DNA from: Lipingzhangella_A rawalii
GTDB lineage: Bacteria; Actinomycetota; Actinomycetes; Streptosporangiales; Streptosporangiaceae
Assembly: GCF_031628175.1 (NCBI RefSeq)
Contig: NZ_JAVLVT010000005.1
Span: 186,001-250,000 of the forward strand
DNA length: 64,000 nucleotides
Direction: 5' to 3'
The position numbers and the translations under genes were made by a program. Below are positions 45,150-53,774 of this stretch, piece after piece. Each line of letters opens with the position of its first letter. Within the stretch, counting starts at the first letter, position 1. The notes below the pieces were generated by a model. It was not told the origin of the DNA, did not search any database, and saw only the letters and a program-made list of their open reading frames with translations.

Positions 45150-46393
45150 CCCAACTGAGGCCACAGGCCACCCAGGACGAGACATCCGCACAGTCCCGGC
45201 CCCCAACCAGTCTGCTGGGCACCGCTGTGGGGCACCTGCGCACCCGCCTGCGTGGCGGTGAGCTGGGGGCGATGCCGGTCATCGTCGGTCTGGTACTGAT
45301 CGCCGTCGTTTTCCAGAGCCTGAACAGCAACTTCCTCACCCCGCAGAACCTGTCCAACATGTCGGTGCAGCTGGTCGCCTACGGACTGTTGTCCTGCGGT
45401 GTGATCATGGTGCTGCTGATCGGGGAGATCGACCTCTCCATCGGATCGGTCTCCGGGGTCGCCGGGGCACTCCTGGCGGTTCTGGCGGTCAACCACGGCC
45501 TGCCCGAGATCGTGGCGATCGCCCTGGTGGTTCTGGCGGGGGCCGCGATCGGCGCGCTGCACGGAACGATATTCGCCAAGGTGGGTGTGCCGGCCTTCGT
45601 CGTCACCCTGGCCGGCTTGCTCGGCTGGAAGGGTGCGCACCTGTTCGTCCTGGGGGACCAGGGGACCATCAACGTTCCCCGGGACGGCACCATCGCCGCA
45701 CTCACCAAGACCTTCTTTGCTCCCTGGATCGGCTGGAGCGTCGCACTGGCGATCCTGGGGATCTATTTGGTCGCCCAGATGGTTGGCGCCCGCCGTCGTG
45801 CCAACGCCGGCCTGCCCACCCGCTCCACGGCCGAGGTGCTGCTGCGCTGGGCACTACTCGCGGCCCCCGTCCTCGGCGGCGTGGCAATCCTCAACGCCTG
45901 GAGCGGAGTCCCGCTGGCCTTCCTGATCTTCGTGGGCTTCGTCGTGGCCTTCGACCTGGTGCTGCGCAAGACCCGGTACGGACGCATGGTCTTCGCGGTG
46001 GGAGGGAACGCCGAAGCCGCGCGCCGCGCCGGGATCAACGTGGACCTGGTACGAATCTCGGTGTTCACCCTGTCCTCGATGCTCGCCTCCATCGGCGGCA
46101 TCATGCTGGTGTCCCGCGCGGACGGGGTCAGTCAGGCAACCGGTGGCGACGAGGTGCTGATGTTCGCGATCGCCGCCGCGGTGATCGGGGGAACCAGCCT
46201 GTTCGGTGGCCGCGGTAGCTCCTACTCGGCGCTGTTGGGGATGCTGGTGATCCAGTCCATCACCGCCGGGCTGCTTCTGCTCCAGATGGACGCCTCCGTC
46301 CGGTTCATGATCACCGCGGTGGTGCTACTCATCGCTGTGGTCCTGGATGCGATGTCCCGCCGCAGCCAGCGAATGCACGCCCGCGGCGGGTGA
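45146..46393 (+). CDS. xylH: Sugar ABC transporter permease (XylH-like)
   Basis: A 415-residue permease of the BPD_transp_2 family with about ten membrane spans after a polar N-terminal tail. The motifs MVLLIGEIDLSIGSVSG and AIAAAVIGGTSLFGGRGSS are those of XylH/RbsC permeases. It overlaps the ATPase gene by four bases, and a strong terminator ends the operon 3-49 bases after its stop. No sugar kinase or isomerase follows, so catabolism is encoded elsewhere. Confidence 0.9.
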   Translation: MTQLRPQATQDETSAQSRPPTSLLGTAVGHLRTRLRGGELGAMPVIVGLVLIAVVFQSLNSNFLTPQNLSNMSVQLVAYGLLSCGVIMVLLIGEIDLSIGSVSGVAGALLAVLAVNHGLPEIVAIALVVLAGAAIGALHGTIFAKVGVPAFVVTLAGLLGWKGAHLFVLGDQGTINVPRDGTIAALTKTFFAPWIGWSVALAILGIYLVAQMVGARRRANAGLPTRSTAEVLLRWALLAAPVLGGVAILNAWSGVPLAFLIFVGFVVAFDLVLRKTRYGRMVFAVGGNAEAARRAGINVDLVRISVFTLSSMLASIGGIMLVSRADGVSQATGGDEVLMFAIAAAVIGGTSLFGGRGSSYSALLGMLVIQSITAGLLLLQMDASVRFMITAVVLLIAVVLDAMSRRSQRMHARGG

Positions 46394-46395
46394 CC

Positions 46396-46442
46396 GGTGC
46401 GTCGGTCGTGTCCGGTCCGTCCCCGGACACGACCGACGCACC
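46396..46442. terminator. Perfect 20-bp stem terminator between two ABC operons
   Basis: Arms at 46396-46415 and 46423-46442 are perfectly complementary around a 7-base loop. It separates the plus-strand sugar operon from the end of the minus-strand siderophore operon and should work both ways. Confidence 0.9.
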
Positions 46443-46496
46443 TCGGGGGAAACATCGGGGCACGGACAATCCCCACCTGGCCCGCTGCCCCCAAGC

Positions 46497-47252
46497 TCAG
46501 TAGTACACGCCGATGCGGGACCCCCCAATTTCGGTGACCTGCACGTCCAGGTCGAACACGTCCCGGAGGATCTCTGGGGTCATGATCGCCTCGGGAGGAC
46601 CCGCATGGGCGATCTCCCCGTCCCGCATCGCGATGATCCGGTCGGAGTAGGCCGAGGCGAAGTTGATGTCGTGTACAACGAGGACGACGGTCTTACCGAG
46701 CGTGTCCGCGGCGCGGCGGATCTGGCGCATCATCGCCACCGCGTGCTTCATATCCAGGTTGTTCAGCGGCTCGTCCAACAGCACGTACTCGGTGTCCTGA
46801 CACAGCACCATGGCCACGTAGGCGCGCTGGCGCTGTCCCCCCGAGAGCTCGTCGAGGTAGCGCTCGGCCAGCGGCCCCAGATCCAGAAATCCCAGCGCCG
46901 CCTCGATCTGGCTCCGGTCCGTGGGTGTGAGATGGCCCTGGGAGTGCGGATAGCGGCCGAAACTCACCAGGTCCCGTACGGTCAGCCGGGTGGTGAACCG
47001 ATTCTCCTGGCGCAGGATGGACATCCGCTGGGCCATGACCCGTCCCGGGGCGCGGGCCACATCCAGCCCGTCCACCGTCACCTGCCCCCCGTCCGCACGC
47101 AGGAGCCGTCCGATGATGGTCAGCATCGTGGACTTGCCCGCGCCGTTTGGACCGATGATGGAGGTCAGTCCTCCTCGTTCGATCCGTAGCGAGACGCCGT
47201 TGAGGACGGTCTGACGTCCGTACACCTTGGTGAGCTCGGTCAGTTCGATCAA
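46497..47252 (-). CDS. Iron-siderophore ABC transporter ATP-binding protein
   Basis: A 251-residue FecE/FepC-type ATPase: IIGPNGAGKST, signature LSGGQRQRAYVAM, Walker B YVLLDEPLNNLD and switch VVHDINFAS. It drives ferric-siderophore import through the two permeases upstream. The start is a TTG overlapping the permease stop (TTGA) with GAAAGGCGG upstream; no other start fits. It is the last gene of the operon. Confidence 0.92.
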   Translation of the reverse strand: MIELTELTKVYGRQTVLNGVSLRIERGGLTSIIGPNGAGKSTMLTIIGRLLRADGGQVTVDGLDVARAPGRVMAQRMSILRQENRFTTRLTVRDLVSFGRYPHSQGHLTPTDRSQIEAALGFLDLGPLAERYLDELSGGQRQRAYVAMVLCQDTEYVLLDEPLNNLDMKHAVAMMRQIRRAADTLGKTVVLVVHDINFASAYSDRIIAMRDGEIAHAGPPEAIMTPEILRDVFDLDVQVTEIGGSRIGVYY

Positions 47253-48283
47253 CGTGCCGCCTTTCGCAGCAGGAAGTACAGGAACAGCGCGCCCCCGACG
47301 AATTCGATGACCACGGTGAGGGTTCCGGCATGCCCCAGCAGGTGTTCCAGAACGAACTGTCCACCGACCAGGGTGCACAGGCCCACCAGGAAGGCGACGG
47401 GGAGTACGTACCGATGTTCGTGCCGCCCGGCGATCTGGTACGCCAGCGTTGCGGCCACGAAACCGAAGAACGTCATGGGGCCCACCAGCGCGGTCGAGAT
47501 CGCTACCAGCAGGGTGACCACGACGAGGAGGCGTGTCGCGGTGCGGGTGTGGTCCACCCCCAGGTTGACAGCGGTGTCGCGCCCCAGGGCGAGCACGTCC
47601 AGCATGCGGTGACGTCGCCACGCGTAGATCGCGATCAGGATCACTAGGCCGCTCACCCAGGGCAGCAGCTCCGCGTCGGCGCGGGTCAGGCGGGCGAACA
47701 GCCGGGTTTGTAGGGCGGTGAACTCGTTGGGGTCCAGCAGCCGCTGCATGAGTTGGGAGAGGCTGGTGAACAGGACACCGAACACGATCCCCACCAGCAG
47801 CATCAGGTGCAGGCTGCCAACCCCGCCCGTGAACAGGCGGTTGAACAGCAGCAGTGCGAAGACCACCATCAGCGCGGTCTGGGCGAGGAAGGCCACCACC
47901 GGCGGCAGCAGGTTCAGCCCGGCGATACCGAACACGAACACCAGACAGGTCTGCACCAGGACGAACAGCGCTTCCATACCCATGATGGAGGGGGTGAGGA
48001 TGCGGTTGTCGGTGACGGTGTGGAACAGCACGGTGGAGATCGCGCCGCAGAAGGCCACCACGAGCATGGTCACCACCACGCTCGTGCGCCGCTCCACGAC
48101 GTATGACACGTTCCCGGTGATGTCGTAGGTCACGTAGGCGAGAATGCACAGCGCCGCGGCCACGGCGAGGATCGCGATCCGCGCCCACGGGGATGGCAGT
48201 CGCCGGCTCCGGGGGCGGACGGGGGTCGGGGATGGTACGTCGGGGGCCGTGTTCGGGTGTGCGGTGCCGCTAACGACCGGCAT
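47249..48283 (-). CDS. Iron-siderophore ABC permease (second)
   Basis: A 344-residue FecCD-family permease with about nine spans after a Pro/Arg-rich N-terminus. The coupling region DVLALGRDTAVNLGVDHTRT and the later GPMTFFGFVAATLAYQI match the family. ATG at 48283 lies 14 bases inside the end of the preceding permease gene. It pairs with that permease as a heterodimer. Confidence 0.9.
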   Translation of the reverse strand: MPVVSGTAHPNTAPDVPSPTPVRPRSRRLPSPWARIAILAVAAALCILAYVTYDITGNVSYVVERRTSVVVTMLVVAFCGAISTVLFHTVTDNRILTPSIMGMEALFVLVQTCLVFVFGIAGLNLLPPVVAFLAQTALMVVFALLLFNRLFTGGVGSLHLMLLVGIVFGVLFTSLSQLMQRLLDPNEFTALQTRLFARLTRADAELLPWVSGLVILIAIYAWRRHRMLDVLALGRDTAVNLGVDHTRTATRLLVVVTLLVAISTALVGPMTFFGFVAATLAYQIAGRHEHRYVLPVAFLVGLCTLVGGQFVLEHLLGHAGTLTVVIEFVGGALFLYFLLRKAAR

Positions 48284-49298
48284 GGGTGCCCTTTCGCAGC
48301 AGGAGGAACAGGAACACCGCCGCCCCCACCACCCCGAGGACGCTACCCACGGGAATCTCGAAGGGGGCGCGGACCACCCGGGAGACGATGTCGCAGAGTA
48401 CGAGGACGCCACCCCCCAGCAGGCACACCCAGGGAACTCCGTGCCGGACATGATCGCCCACCGTCATGCTGACCAGGTTCGGCACGATCAGCCCGAGAAA
48501 CGGCAGGGAACCAACCACGGAGACCACGACGCCGCTGATCGCTGCGACGATCCCCACGCCCAGGGCCAACACGGCGCGGTAGTTCAGCCCGAGATTGACC
48601 GCGATATCGCGGCCCAGCCCGGCTGCCGTGAGGCGGTCGGCCAGGACGTAGGCAGCGGCGGCCAACAGGCCGACGAGCCACAGGTGTTCGTACCGCCCCT
48701 GCATCACCCCGGAGAAGTCGCCGGACTGCCAGGTCCCCAGGGTTTGCAGTAGGTCGAAGCGCAGGGCGATGAAGGTGGTGGCCGCGCTGATGACGGCACC
48801 GAGCATGATGCCGACCAGCGGCACGATCATCGAGGACTTCAGGGCGACACGCTGGAGAATTCCCAGGAACAGTGCGGTGCCGAGCAGGGCGGCTGTGCAG
48901 GCGGCGCTCATCCGCACCCACAGGGGGGCGGCCGGCGCGAGGATAGTCATAAGCAGAATGCCGAGTGCGGCGGACTGCACGGTGCCGGCGGTGGCGGGTT
49001 CCACAAAGCGGTTGTGCGTGAGCATCTGCATGATCAGACCGGCCACACTCATGGCCGCCCCGGCGAGGAGCAGAGCTAGGGTGCGGGGAAGCCGACTGAT
49101 GAGGAACAGCTCGCGGGACTCCGGGTCCGTCAGCAGGCGGTGCGGGGAGATGTCGCTGGCGCCCACGAACAGGCTGAGCACCGACAGCCCCGCCACTCCG
49201 AGGCTCGCCACAGCCAGCGGGAGGTAGCGGGAGCCCGCCGCGGGCTGGGTGGTGGCGCTGTCCGCGGCGGGCGGGGAGGGGGCGGTTCGGGATGGCAC
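48270..49298 (-). CDS. Iron-siderophore ABC permease (first)
   Basis: A 342-residue FecCD permease: LISRLPRTLALLLAGAAMSVAG near the start, the ATPase-contact helix GLGRDIAVNLGLNYR and GLIVPNLVSM near the end. It starts three bases after the binding-protein stop and overlaps the next permease by 14 bases. The C-terminal RKGTHAGR tail resembles that of the second permease, as expected for a duplicated pair. Confidence 0.91.
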   Translation of the reverse strand: MPSRTAPSPPAADSATTQPAAGSRYLPLAVASLGVAGLSVLSLFVGASDISPHRLLTDPESRELFLISRLPRTLALLLAGAAMSVAGLIMQMLTHNRFVEPATAGTVQSAALGILLMTILAPAAPLWVRMSAACTAALLGTALFLGILQRVALKSSMIVPLVGIMLGAVISAATTFIALRFDLLQTLGTWQSGDFSGVMQGRYEHLWLVGLLAAAAYVLADRLTAAGLGRDIAVNLGLNYRAVLALGVGIVAAISGVVVSVVGSLPFLGLIVPNLVSMTVGDHVRHGVPWVCLLGGGVLVLCDIVSRVVRAPFEIPVGSVLGVVGAAVFLFLLLRKGTHAGR

Positions 49299-49301
49299 GG
49301 T

Positions 49302-50255
49302 TCAGGACAGGGCCGCGTCGATGTCGTCCAGGGTGTTGAGGTGGGCCTGGATGCCGCCGACCAGGTACACCTCTTCGGAGTTCAGGTAGAGGATCTGGTC
49401 CTCCTGGGCGGCGGTGGTACTGGCCACCAGGTCGTTGTCGAGAACCTGCTCGGCCGGGGAAGCGCCGTCCTCGCCGATGGCGGTGTCCCGGTCGATGACG
49501 TACAGCCAGTCCGGGTCGGCCTCGGCCAGGGCCTCGAAGGACAGGACCTCGCCGTGGCTGGCCTCTTCGCTGGAGACCTCGACGGCGGGTTCGAGCCCGA
49601 GATCGTCGTAGAAGTACCCGTAGCGTGACCCGGGTCCGTAGGCGCTGATCTCCCCGGAGCTGGTGATGACGACCAGGCCGTCTCCGGCCTCGGCGACCTG
49701 TTCTCCGAGGTCGGCGGTGCGCTCCTCCAGCTCGGTGACGAGTTGCTCGGCTTCCCCGGTCCGGTCGAAGATCTCGCCGTAGGCCAGTGCCCGGTCGGCG
49801 AGACTGCCCAGGGTGTTGCCGGTCTCGGTGCTCATGTCGATCGTGGGGGCGATCTCGGCGAGTTCCCCGGTGGCGTCGGAGCTGCGGCCCCCGCTGATGA
49901 CCAGGTCCGGGTCGAGCTCGGCCACGGCTTCGAAGTCGGGGTCGAACAGGGATCCGACGTTCGCGACCGCGTCGTTGTCGGCATAGTCGGAAAAGAAGGC
50001 GGGAACGGCGTCCGCGGACGGGATGCCCGCAACCTCGATATCGAGTGCGTCCAGGATGTCCAGCTGGGTGTTGTCGAAGACGACAACGGTTTCGGGCGTC
50101 TGCGGCACCTCGATCTCGCCGTTCTCCGCCTGCACGGTCACGGTTTCGGTCGTTCCACCGTCTGCGTTGTCGTCCGCGGCGTCGGCCGAGCATCCGGCGA
50201 GCACCAACGCCGATACGGGAAGGAGGGAGCACACAGCGAGGGAGCGTGGGGACAC
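49302..50255 (-). CDS. Iron-siderophore-binding lipoprotein
   Basis: A 317-residue class III binding protein (FepB/FhuD fold) with a lipobox LAGC (C22). Typical elements are TVVVFDNTQLDILDALDI, ELDPDLVISGGRSS and the C-terminal VYLVGGIQAHLNTLDDI. The GTG start at 50255 has TGGAG six bases upstream and gives a good signal peptide; an earlier GTG at 50282 adds nine residues. An IdeR/DmdR-like box lies 55-68 bases upstream. It captures a ferric siderophore whose identity cannot be read from sequence. Confidence 0.9.
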   Translation of the reverse strand: MSPRSLAVCSLLPVSALVLAGCSADAADDNADGGTTETVTVQAENGEIEVPQTPETVVVFDNTQLDILDALDIEVAGIPSADAVPAFFSDYADNDAVANVGSLFDPDFEAVAELDPDLVISGGRSSDATGELAEIAPTIDMSTETGNTLGSLADRALAYGEIFDRTGEAEQLVTELEERTADLGEQVAEAGDGLVVITSSGEISAYGPGSRYGYFYDDLGLEPAVEVSSEEASHGEVLSFEALAEADPDWLYVIDRDTAIGEDGASPAEQVLDNDLVASTTAAQEDQILYLNSEEVYLVGGIQAHLNTLDDIDAALS

Positions 50256-50309
50256 GGCAACTCCAGACGATCGACACCCCACCGAGGTGTTCGGTAAGGC
50301 TTAACTTAC

Positions 50310-50323
50310 TAAGGCAAGCCTAT
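50310..50323. promoter_or_regulatory. Iron box (IdeR/DmdR-like site)
   Basis: TAAGGCAAGCCTAT matches the core TWAGGYWAGCCTAW of DtxR/IdeR/DmdR binding sites and lies in the A/T-rich promoter zone upstream of the siderophore-binding-protein gene. A second TAAGGCTTAA lies beside it at 50295-50304. Iron-loaded repressor would shut the operon. Confidence 0.75.
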
Positions 50324-50438
50324 ATTTACATGCCGGTTGTGGTGCCAACAAGCCGCGGTATGCGGAGCCCGGGCGGGCACTGGGGGCACAGCGGCGGCAC
50401 CGCCCCGACAGCCCGTCCCACGAATCCGGTGTGTGGCA

Positions 50439-50481
50439 GGCGTCCTAGACGACGCCCCAGGTCCGCCGAGTCCGGCGGACC
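50439..50481 (+). other. Two tandem hairpins upstream of the cytosine deaminase gene
   Basis: GGCGTC-CTAGAC-GACGCC (50439-50456) is followed three bases later by GGTCCGCC-GAGTCC-GGCGGACC (50460-50481). Both have perfect arms and six-base loops. They lie about 155-195 bases upstream of the deaminase and could form an attenuator, a terminator pair or a structured leader; no known RNA family is recognised. Confidence 0.6.
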
Positions 50482-50633
50482 GTGGCCGGGATCACCACAT
50501 AACCTGGCTGGGACCAGGAGCCACGGCCAGGAAGCGCCGAGACCGCGGCCGCGGGACCTACTCCGGTGTCGGCGGCCCGTCCGGTGGCATCCAGACGCGC
50601 ACACCCGGCCACGCTGAAGGGAGCCCCGACCGT

Positions 50634-51137
50634 ATGCCCGATGTCGCGCCCACCCCCGAGAGCACCGCCCGGTACCGCCCCTGGCTCCAGGTGGCCCTGG
50701 CCGAGGCCAAAGCCAGCCTCGACAGCGGAGGAATCCCCATCGGGGCCGCGCTGGTGGCCGCGGACGGTACCGTGCTCGGGCGCGGCCACAACCGCCGTGT
50801 CCAGGACGACGACCCCTCCGTCCACGGCGAGACCGCGGCGTTTCGCAACGCCGGCCGGCAGCGCACCTACGCTGGTACAACCATGGTCACCACCCTCGCC
50901 CCGTGCTGGTATTGCAGCGGGCTGGTGCGTCAGTTCGGCATCCCCCGTGTGGTGATCGGGGAAGCCCGCACGTTCCACGGGGCCCACCACTGGCTCGCCG
51001 CCCACGGCGTGGAGATCGTCCTGCTGGACGACCCCGCGTGCGTGCAACTGATGAGCGACTTCGTCACCGCCAACCCCGACCTGTGGTTCGAGGACATCGG
51101 CGCCGAGGACGCGGAGCCCTCACAACAGCCCGAGTGA
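50634..51137 (+). CDS. Yeast-type cytosine deaminase
   Basis: A 167-residue zinc deaminase of the CDA superfamily. The zinc site is H64 with catalytic E66 (VHGETAAFRNAG) and C91/C94 (LAPCWYCSG). Across its length it follows fungal cytosine deaminase (FCY1) closely: IPIGAAL, LGRGHNRRVQ, and the C-terminal FVTANPDLWFEDIG that closes the active site in the yeast enzyme. It should convert cytosine to uracil and thus join pyrimidine salvage; other small nucleobase substrates are possible. ATG at 50634 with GAAGGGAG upstream. Confidence 0.85.
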   Translation: MPDVAPTPESTARYRPWLQVALAEAKASLDSGGIPIGAALVAADGTVLGRGHNRRVQDDDPSVHGETAAFRNAGRQRTYAGTTMVTTLAPCWYCSGLVRQFGIPRVVIGEARTFHGAHHWLAAHGVEIVLLDDPACVQLMSDFVTANPDLWFEDIGAEDAEPSQQPE

Positions 51138-51315
51138 CCAACCCACACCGCGTCGCCGAACCCCGACGCGTCCGGCGATGCCGTCTCTGGACCGGGCTGG
51201 CTCCCCGGCAGGGTCGACTCCGCGGGCCGCGGGGCGGCCGTCACAGCGAGCTATGCAGTGGCCCAATTCCGCATTGGGACCGGCTGCCCGCGGGCGCCCC
51301 GAAGCCACCCGCGCC

Positions 51316-52305
51316 TCACCCCCGCGGTCGGAGCCGCCCCTGCGGCAGTTGTGGTGCCGGCAGCGTCTGTTCCCAGGACCGCGGAAACACCCCGAAGTCC
51401 GCCGTATCCCGCGCGGTGCTTCCACCCCGAACGCGCGCCTGCTCCCACCGTTCGCGGTAGGTCACGATCTCCGCATGGCTACGCCCGACGAAGTTCCACC
51501 ACATCACGATCTGCTCGCCGAGCGGTTCCCCACCCAGCAGCAGGAAGCGAGTGTCCACCCGCGGCGCACAGAGCTCCAGGGCCTTCGCCCCGGGGTCCTG
51601 ACACAGCAGCTGCCGCTCCGCGGCCGCCACCCCGCCGAGCGTGACCTCGCCCCGGTCCACGAGCACGCCGTACTCGAAACCGGGATCGGCATCGAGGACC
51701 AGCCGCTGCCCGGCGGGCAGGAGGACCTCCGCACCAAGCAACGGTGTGTGTGTCGACACCGGCGACACCTGCCCGGCCAGCGTGCCCAGGAACACCCGAA
51801 GCTCGGCAGCCCCGTGGGACACGGCCACAGGCACGTGGTGATCGAAGCGGGGCGCGCCGAACCGGGTCCGTTCCGGCAGCGCCACCCACAACTGCACCCC
51901 GTGCAGTATCGGCGCGGAACCCACCGAGTACTCGGAGTGCGCAATGCCCGCACCGGCCGTCATCAGGCTCAGTTCTCCCGGGCCGATGACGGCATGACCA
52001 CCCGTGGTGTCACGGTGCTCCACCTCCCCGGCGAACAGCCAGGACACGGTCTGCAATCCGGTGTGTGGGTGACCGGGAACCCGCATGCCGCCACTGCGGG
52101 AGACATCGTCGGGGCCGTAGTGGTCCACGAAGCACCACGCGCCAATCAGGGACTGGGCACGTTGGGGCAGCGTGCGGTGCACAGTCATCCCACGGGGACC
52201 ACCCAGCGGGACCTCGCGGGCGGTAAGGAGTCGAACGTCGGCGGACGAGTGCCTCTCGCTGTTGACACAGGTGACCTCGGCCGGTGCGGAGTCGAGATTA
52301 CTCAC
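51316..52305 (-). CDS. Pirin family protein
   Basis: A 329-residue bicupin of the pirin family. The metal-binding motif of the N-terminal cupin is GHPHTGLQTVSWLFAGEVEH, with MTAGAGIAHSE following; the C-terminal cupin is present (about 200-290). Bacterial pirins include quercetin 2,3-dioxygenases and regulators of central metabolism, so the function is open. The GTG at 52305 gives the common VSNLDSAPAE opening of actinobacterial relatives; support for this start is moderate. Monocistronic. Confidence 0.85.
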   Translation of the reverse strand: MSNLDSAPAEVTCVNSERHSSADVRLLTAREVPLGGPRGMTVHRTLPQRAQSLIGAWCFVDHYGPDDVSRSGGMRVPGHPHTGLQTVSWLFAGEVEHRDTTGGHAVIGPGELSLMTAGAGIAHSEYSVGSAPILHGVQLWVALPERTRFGAPRFDHHVPVAVSHGAAELRVFLGTLAGQVSPVSTHTPLLGAEVLLPAGQRLVLDADPGFEYGVLVDRGEVTLGGVAAAERQLLCQDPGAKALELCAPRVDTRFLLLGGEPLGEQIVMWWNFVGRSHAEIVTYRERWEQARVRGGSTARDTADFGVFPRSWEQTLPAPQLPQGRLRPRG

Positions 52306-52372
52306 CTGCCCCACAGTTGCCGTTGTGGCCCCCCGGGTCAAGCGCACAACTGGACACGGGAGTAGAACACGG

Positions 52373-53626
52373 TCAGTGCAACAGCCGATCCAGGAAGGCG
52401 TTGCCGAAGGTCTGACGTGGGTCCAGTTCCCGGACCAGCGCGGCGAAGTCCTCGAACCGCGGGTAGGCGGCACGCACCTGCTCCGGCGGGGTAACGAAGA
52501 GCTTGCCCCAGTGCGGCCGTGGCGAGAACGGGGCGAGCGCGGCCTCCACCTCCCGCAGCACCCGAAGCACCGCGGCCTCATCATCGATCCAGGTGAAGTG
52601 GATCCCGAGAACGTCACGGCCGTAGCTGGGGCTGAGCCACAGGTCGTCCTGCGCCACCGTCCTCAGCTCGCAGACCTGGAGCAGCGGAGCGATCTGCTCC
52701 CGCAGCGCGAACAGCGCCGTCAGCGCGGCGGAGGCGTGCTCCCGCGGAACCAGGTACTCCGACTGGAGTTCCTGCCCACTGCTGGGCAGGAACTCCGCGC
52801 GGAAGTGGGGGAGACGCTCGTGCCAGGCACCGGCGATGCCGTCCTGGAGTGTGCAGTTCTCCGGTGGCATACCCGGAACCGGGTGGCTGGGGCCGGACGG
52901 GCGGGCCCCGAAGAGGTCACCGTCGGGGCGGGGGTCGTGTTCCCGGCGTTTGATCCACACCGTTCCCGCCTCCGCGGAGTGCCAGCGGGTGAACACACTC
53001 ACGCTGTAGCCGCTCGCGAAGATCTCGTCGAGATGCGCGTGCAGCGCCGACCAGGACAGCCCGGAATACACCCACTGCCGAACCCCGAACGTCGGTACGA
53101 CGTCCAGCGTGAGCCGGACGACGACCCCGAGGGCGCCCAGCCCGACCACGACCCCGGGGAACCGGTCGCTGTCCCGGTCCCGCCGCAGCGTCCGTAGCTG
53201 CCCGTCCGCGGTGACCAGGTCGATGGCGGATACCGCGGTCGCAAGGTTTCCGTTGGCGTCCCCGGAACCGTGCGTGCCCGTGGCGCAGGCACCGGCCACC
53301 GAGATGTGCGGCAGCGAGCCCAGATTGTGCAGCGCGAGCCCGGCCGCGTCCAGGTCTGCGGTCAGCTGGGCATAGCGCAGCCCCGCCCCCACGGTGACGG
53401 TGGTGGACTCGCGGTCCACCAGGGTCGGTTGCTCCAGCGCGTCCAGGGACAGCTGCGCGGCACGCCCGTCGGCGATGTCGTTGAACGAGTGCCCGGTGCC
53501 CACCGGGCGGATTGCCTCGCTGGCTGCCACCAGTTCCTGCACCTGCGCGATCGTTCTCGGCCGGTGCAGGGCCCCGGGGCGGTAGGTGACGTTCCCCGCC
53601 CAGTTTGTGCGCTGTGTCGTGGTCAC
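52373..53626 (-). CDS. aldO: Alditol oxidase
   Basis: A 417-residue vanillyl-alcohol-oxidase-type flavoprotein, almost the same length as Streptomyces AldO (418). The FAD-attaching His is at position 46 in GTGHSFNDIA, exactly as in AldO, and the substrate-site region HPVPGMPPENCT, PHFRAEFLPSSGQELQSEYL and RPHWGKLF match it closely. It oxidises sugar alcohols such as xylitol and sorbitol to aldoses, releasing hydrogen peroxide. GTG start with GGGGGA upstream. It lacks a signal peptide and so is cytoplasmic. Confidence 0.92.
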   Translation of the reverse strand: MTTTQRTNWAGNVTYRPGALHRPRTIAQVQELVAASEAIRPVGTGHSFNDIADGRAAQLSLDALEQPTLVDRESTTVTVGAGLRYAQLTADLDAAGLALHNLGSLPHISVAGACATGTHGSGDANGNLATAVSAIDLVTADGQLRTLRRDRDSDRFPGVVVGLGALGVVVRLTLDVVPTFGVRQWVYSGLSWSALHAHLDEIFASGYSVSVFTRWHSAEAGTVWIKRREHDPRPDGDLFGARPSGPSHPVPGMPPENCTLQDGIAGAWHERLPHFRAEFLPSSGQELQSEYLVPREHASAALTALFALREQIAPLLQVCELRTVAQDDLWLSPSYGRDVLGIHFTWIDDEAAVLRVLREVEAALAPFSPRPHWGKLFVTPPEQVRAAYPRFEDFAALVRELDPRQTFGNAFLDRLLH

Positions 53627-53774
53627 GGAGTCCCCCAGGTGAACGTGTGGCTCGGGGTCGGTGGCTGTGCGGTGGTCGGCGCCGGCCGGTCGTTGGTGGA
53701 CATCCGGGAGAGCCGGGACCGTTCCCGCCATCCAACCAAACCGCAGGATCGTCCCGAAGGCAGGGGCCGGCTGC

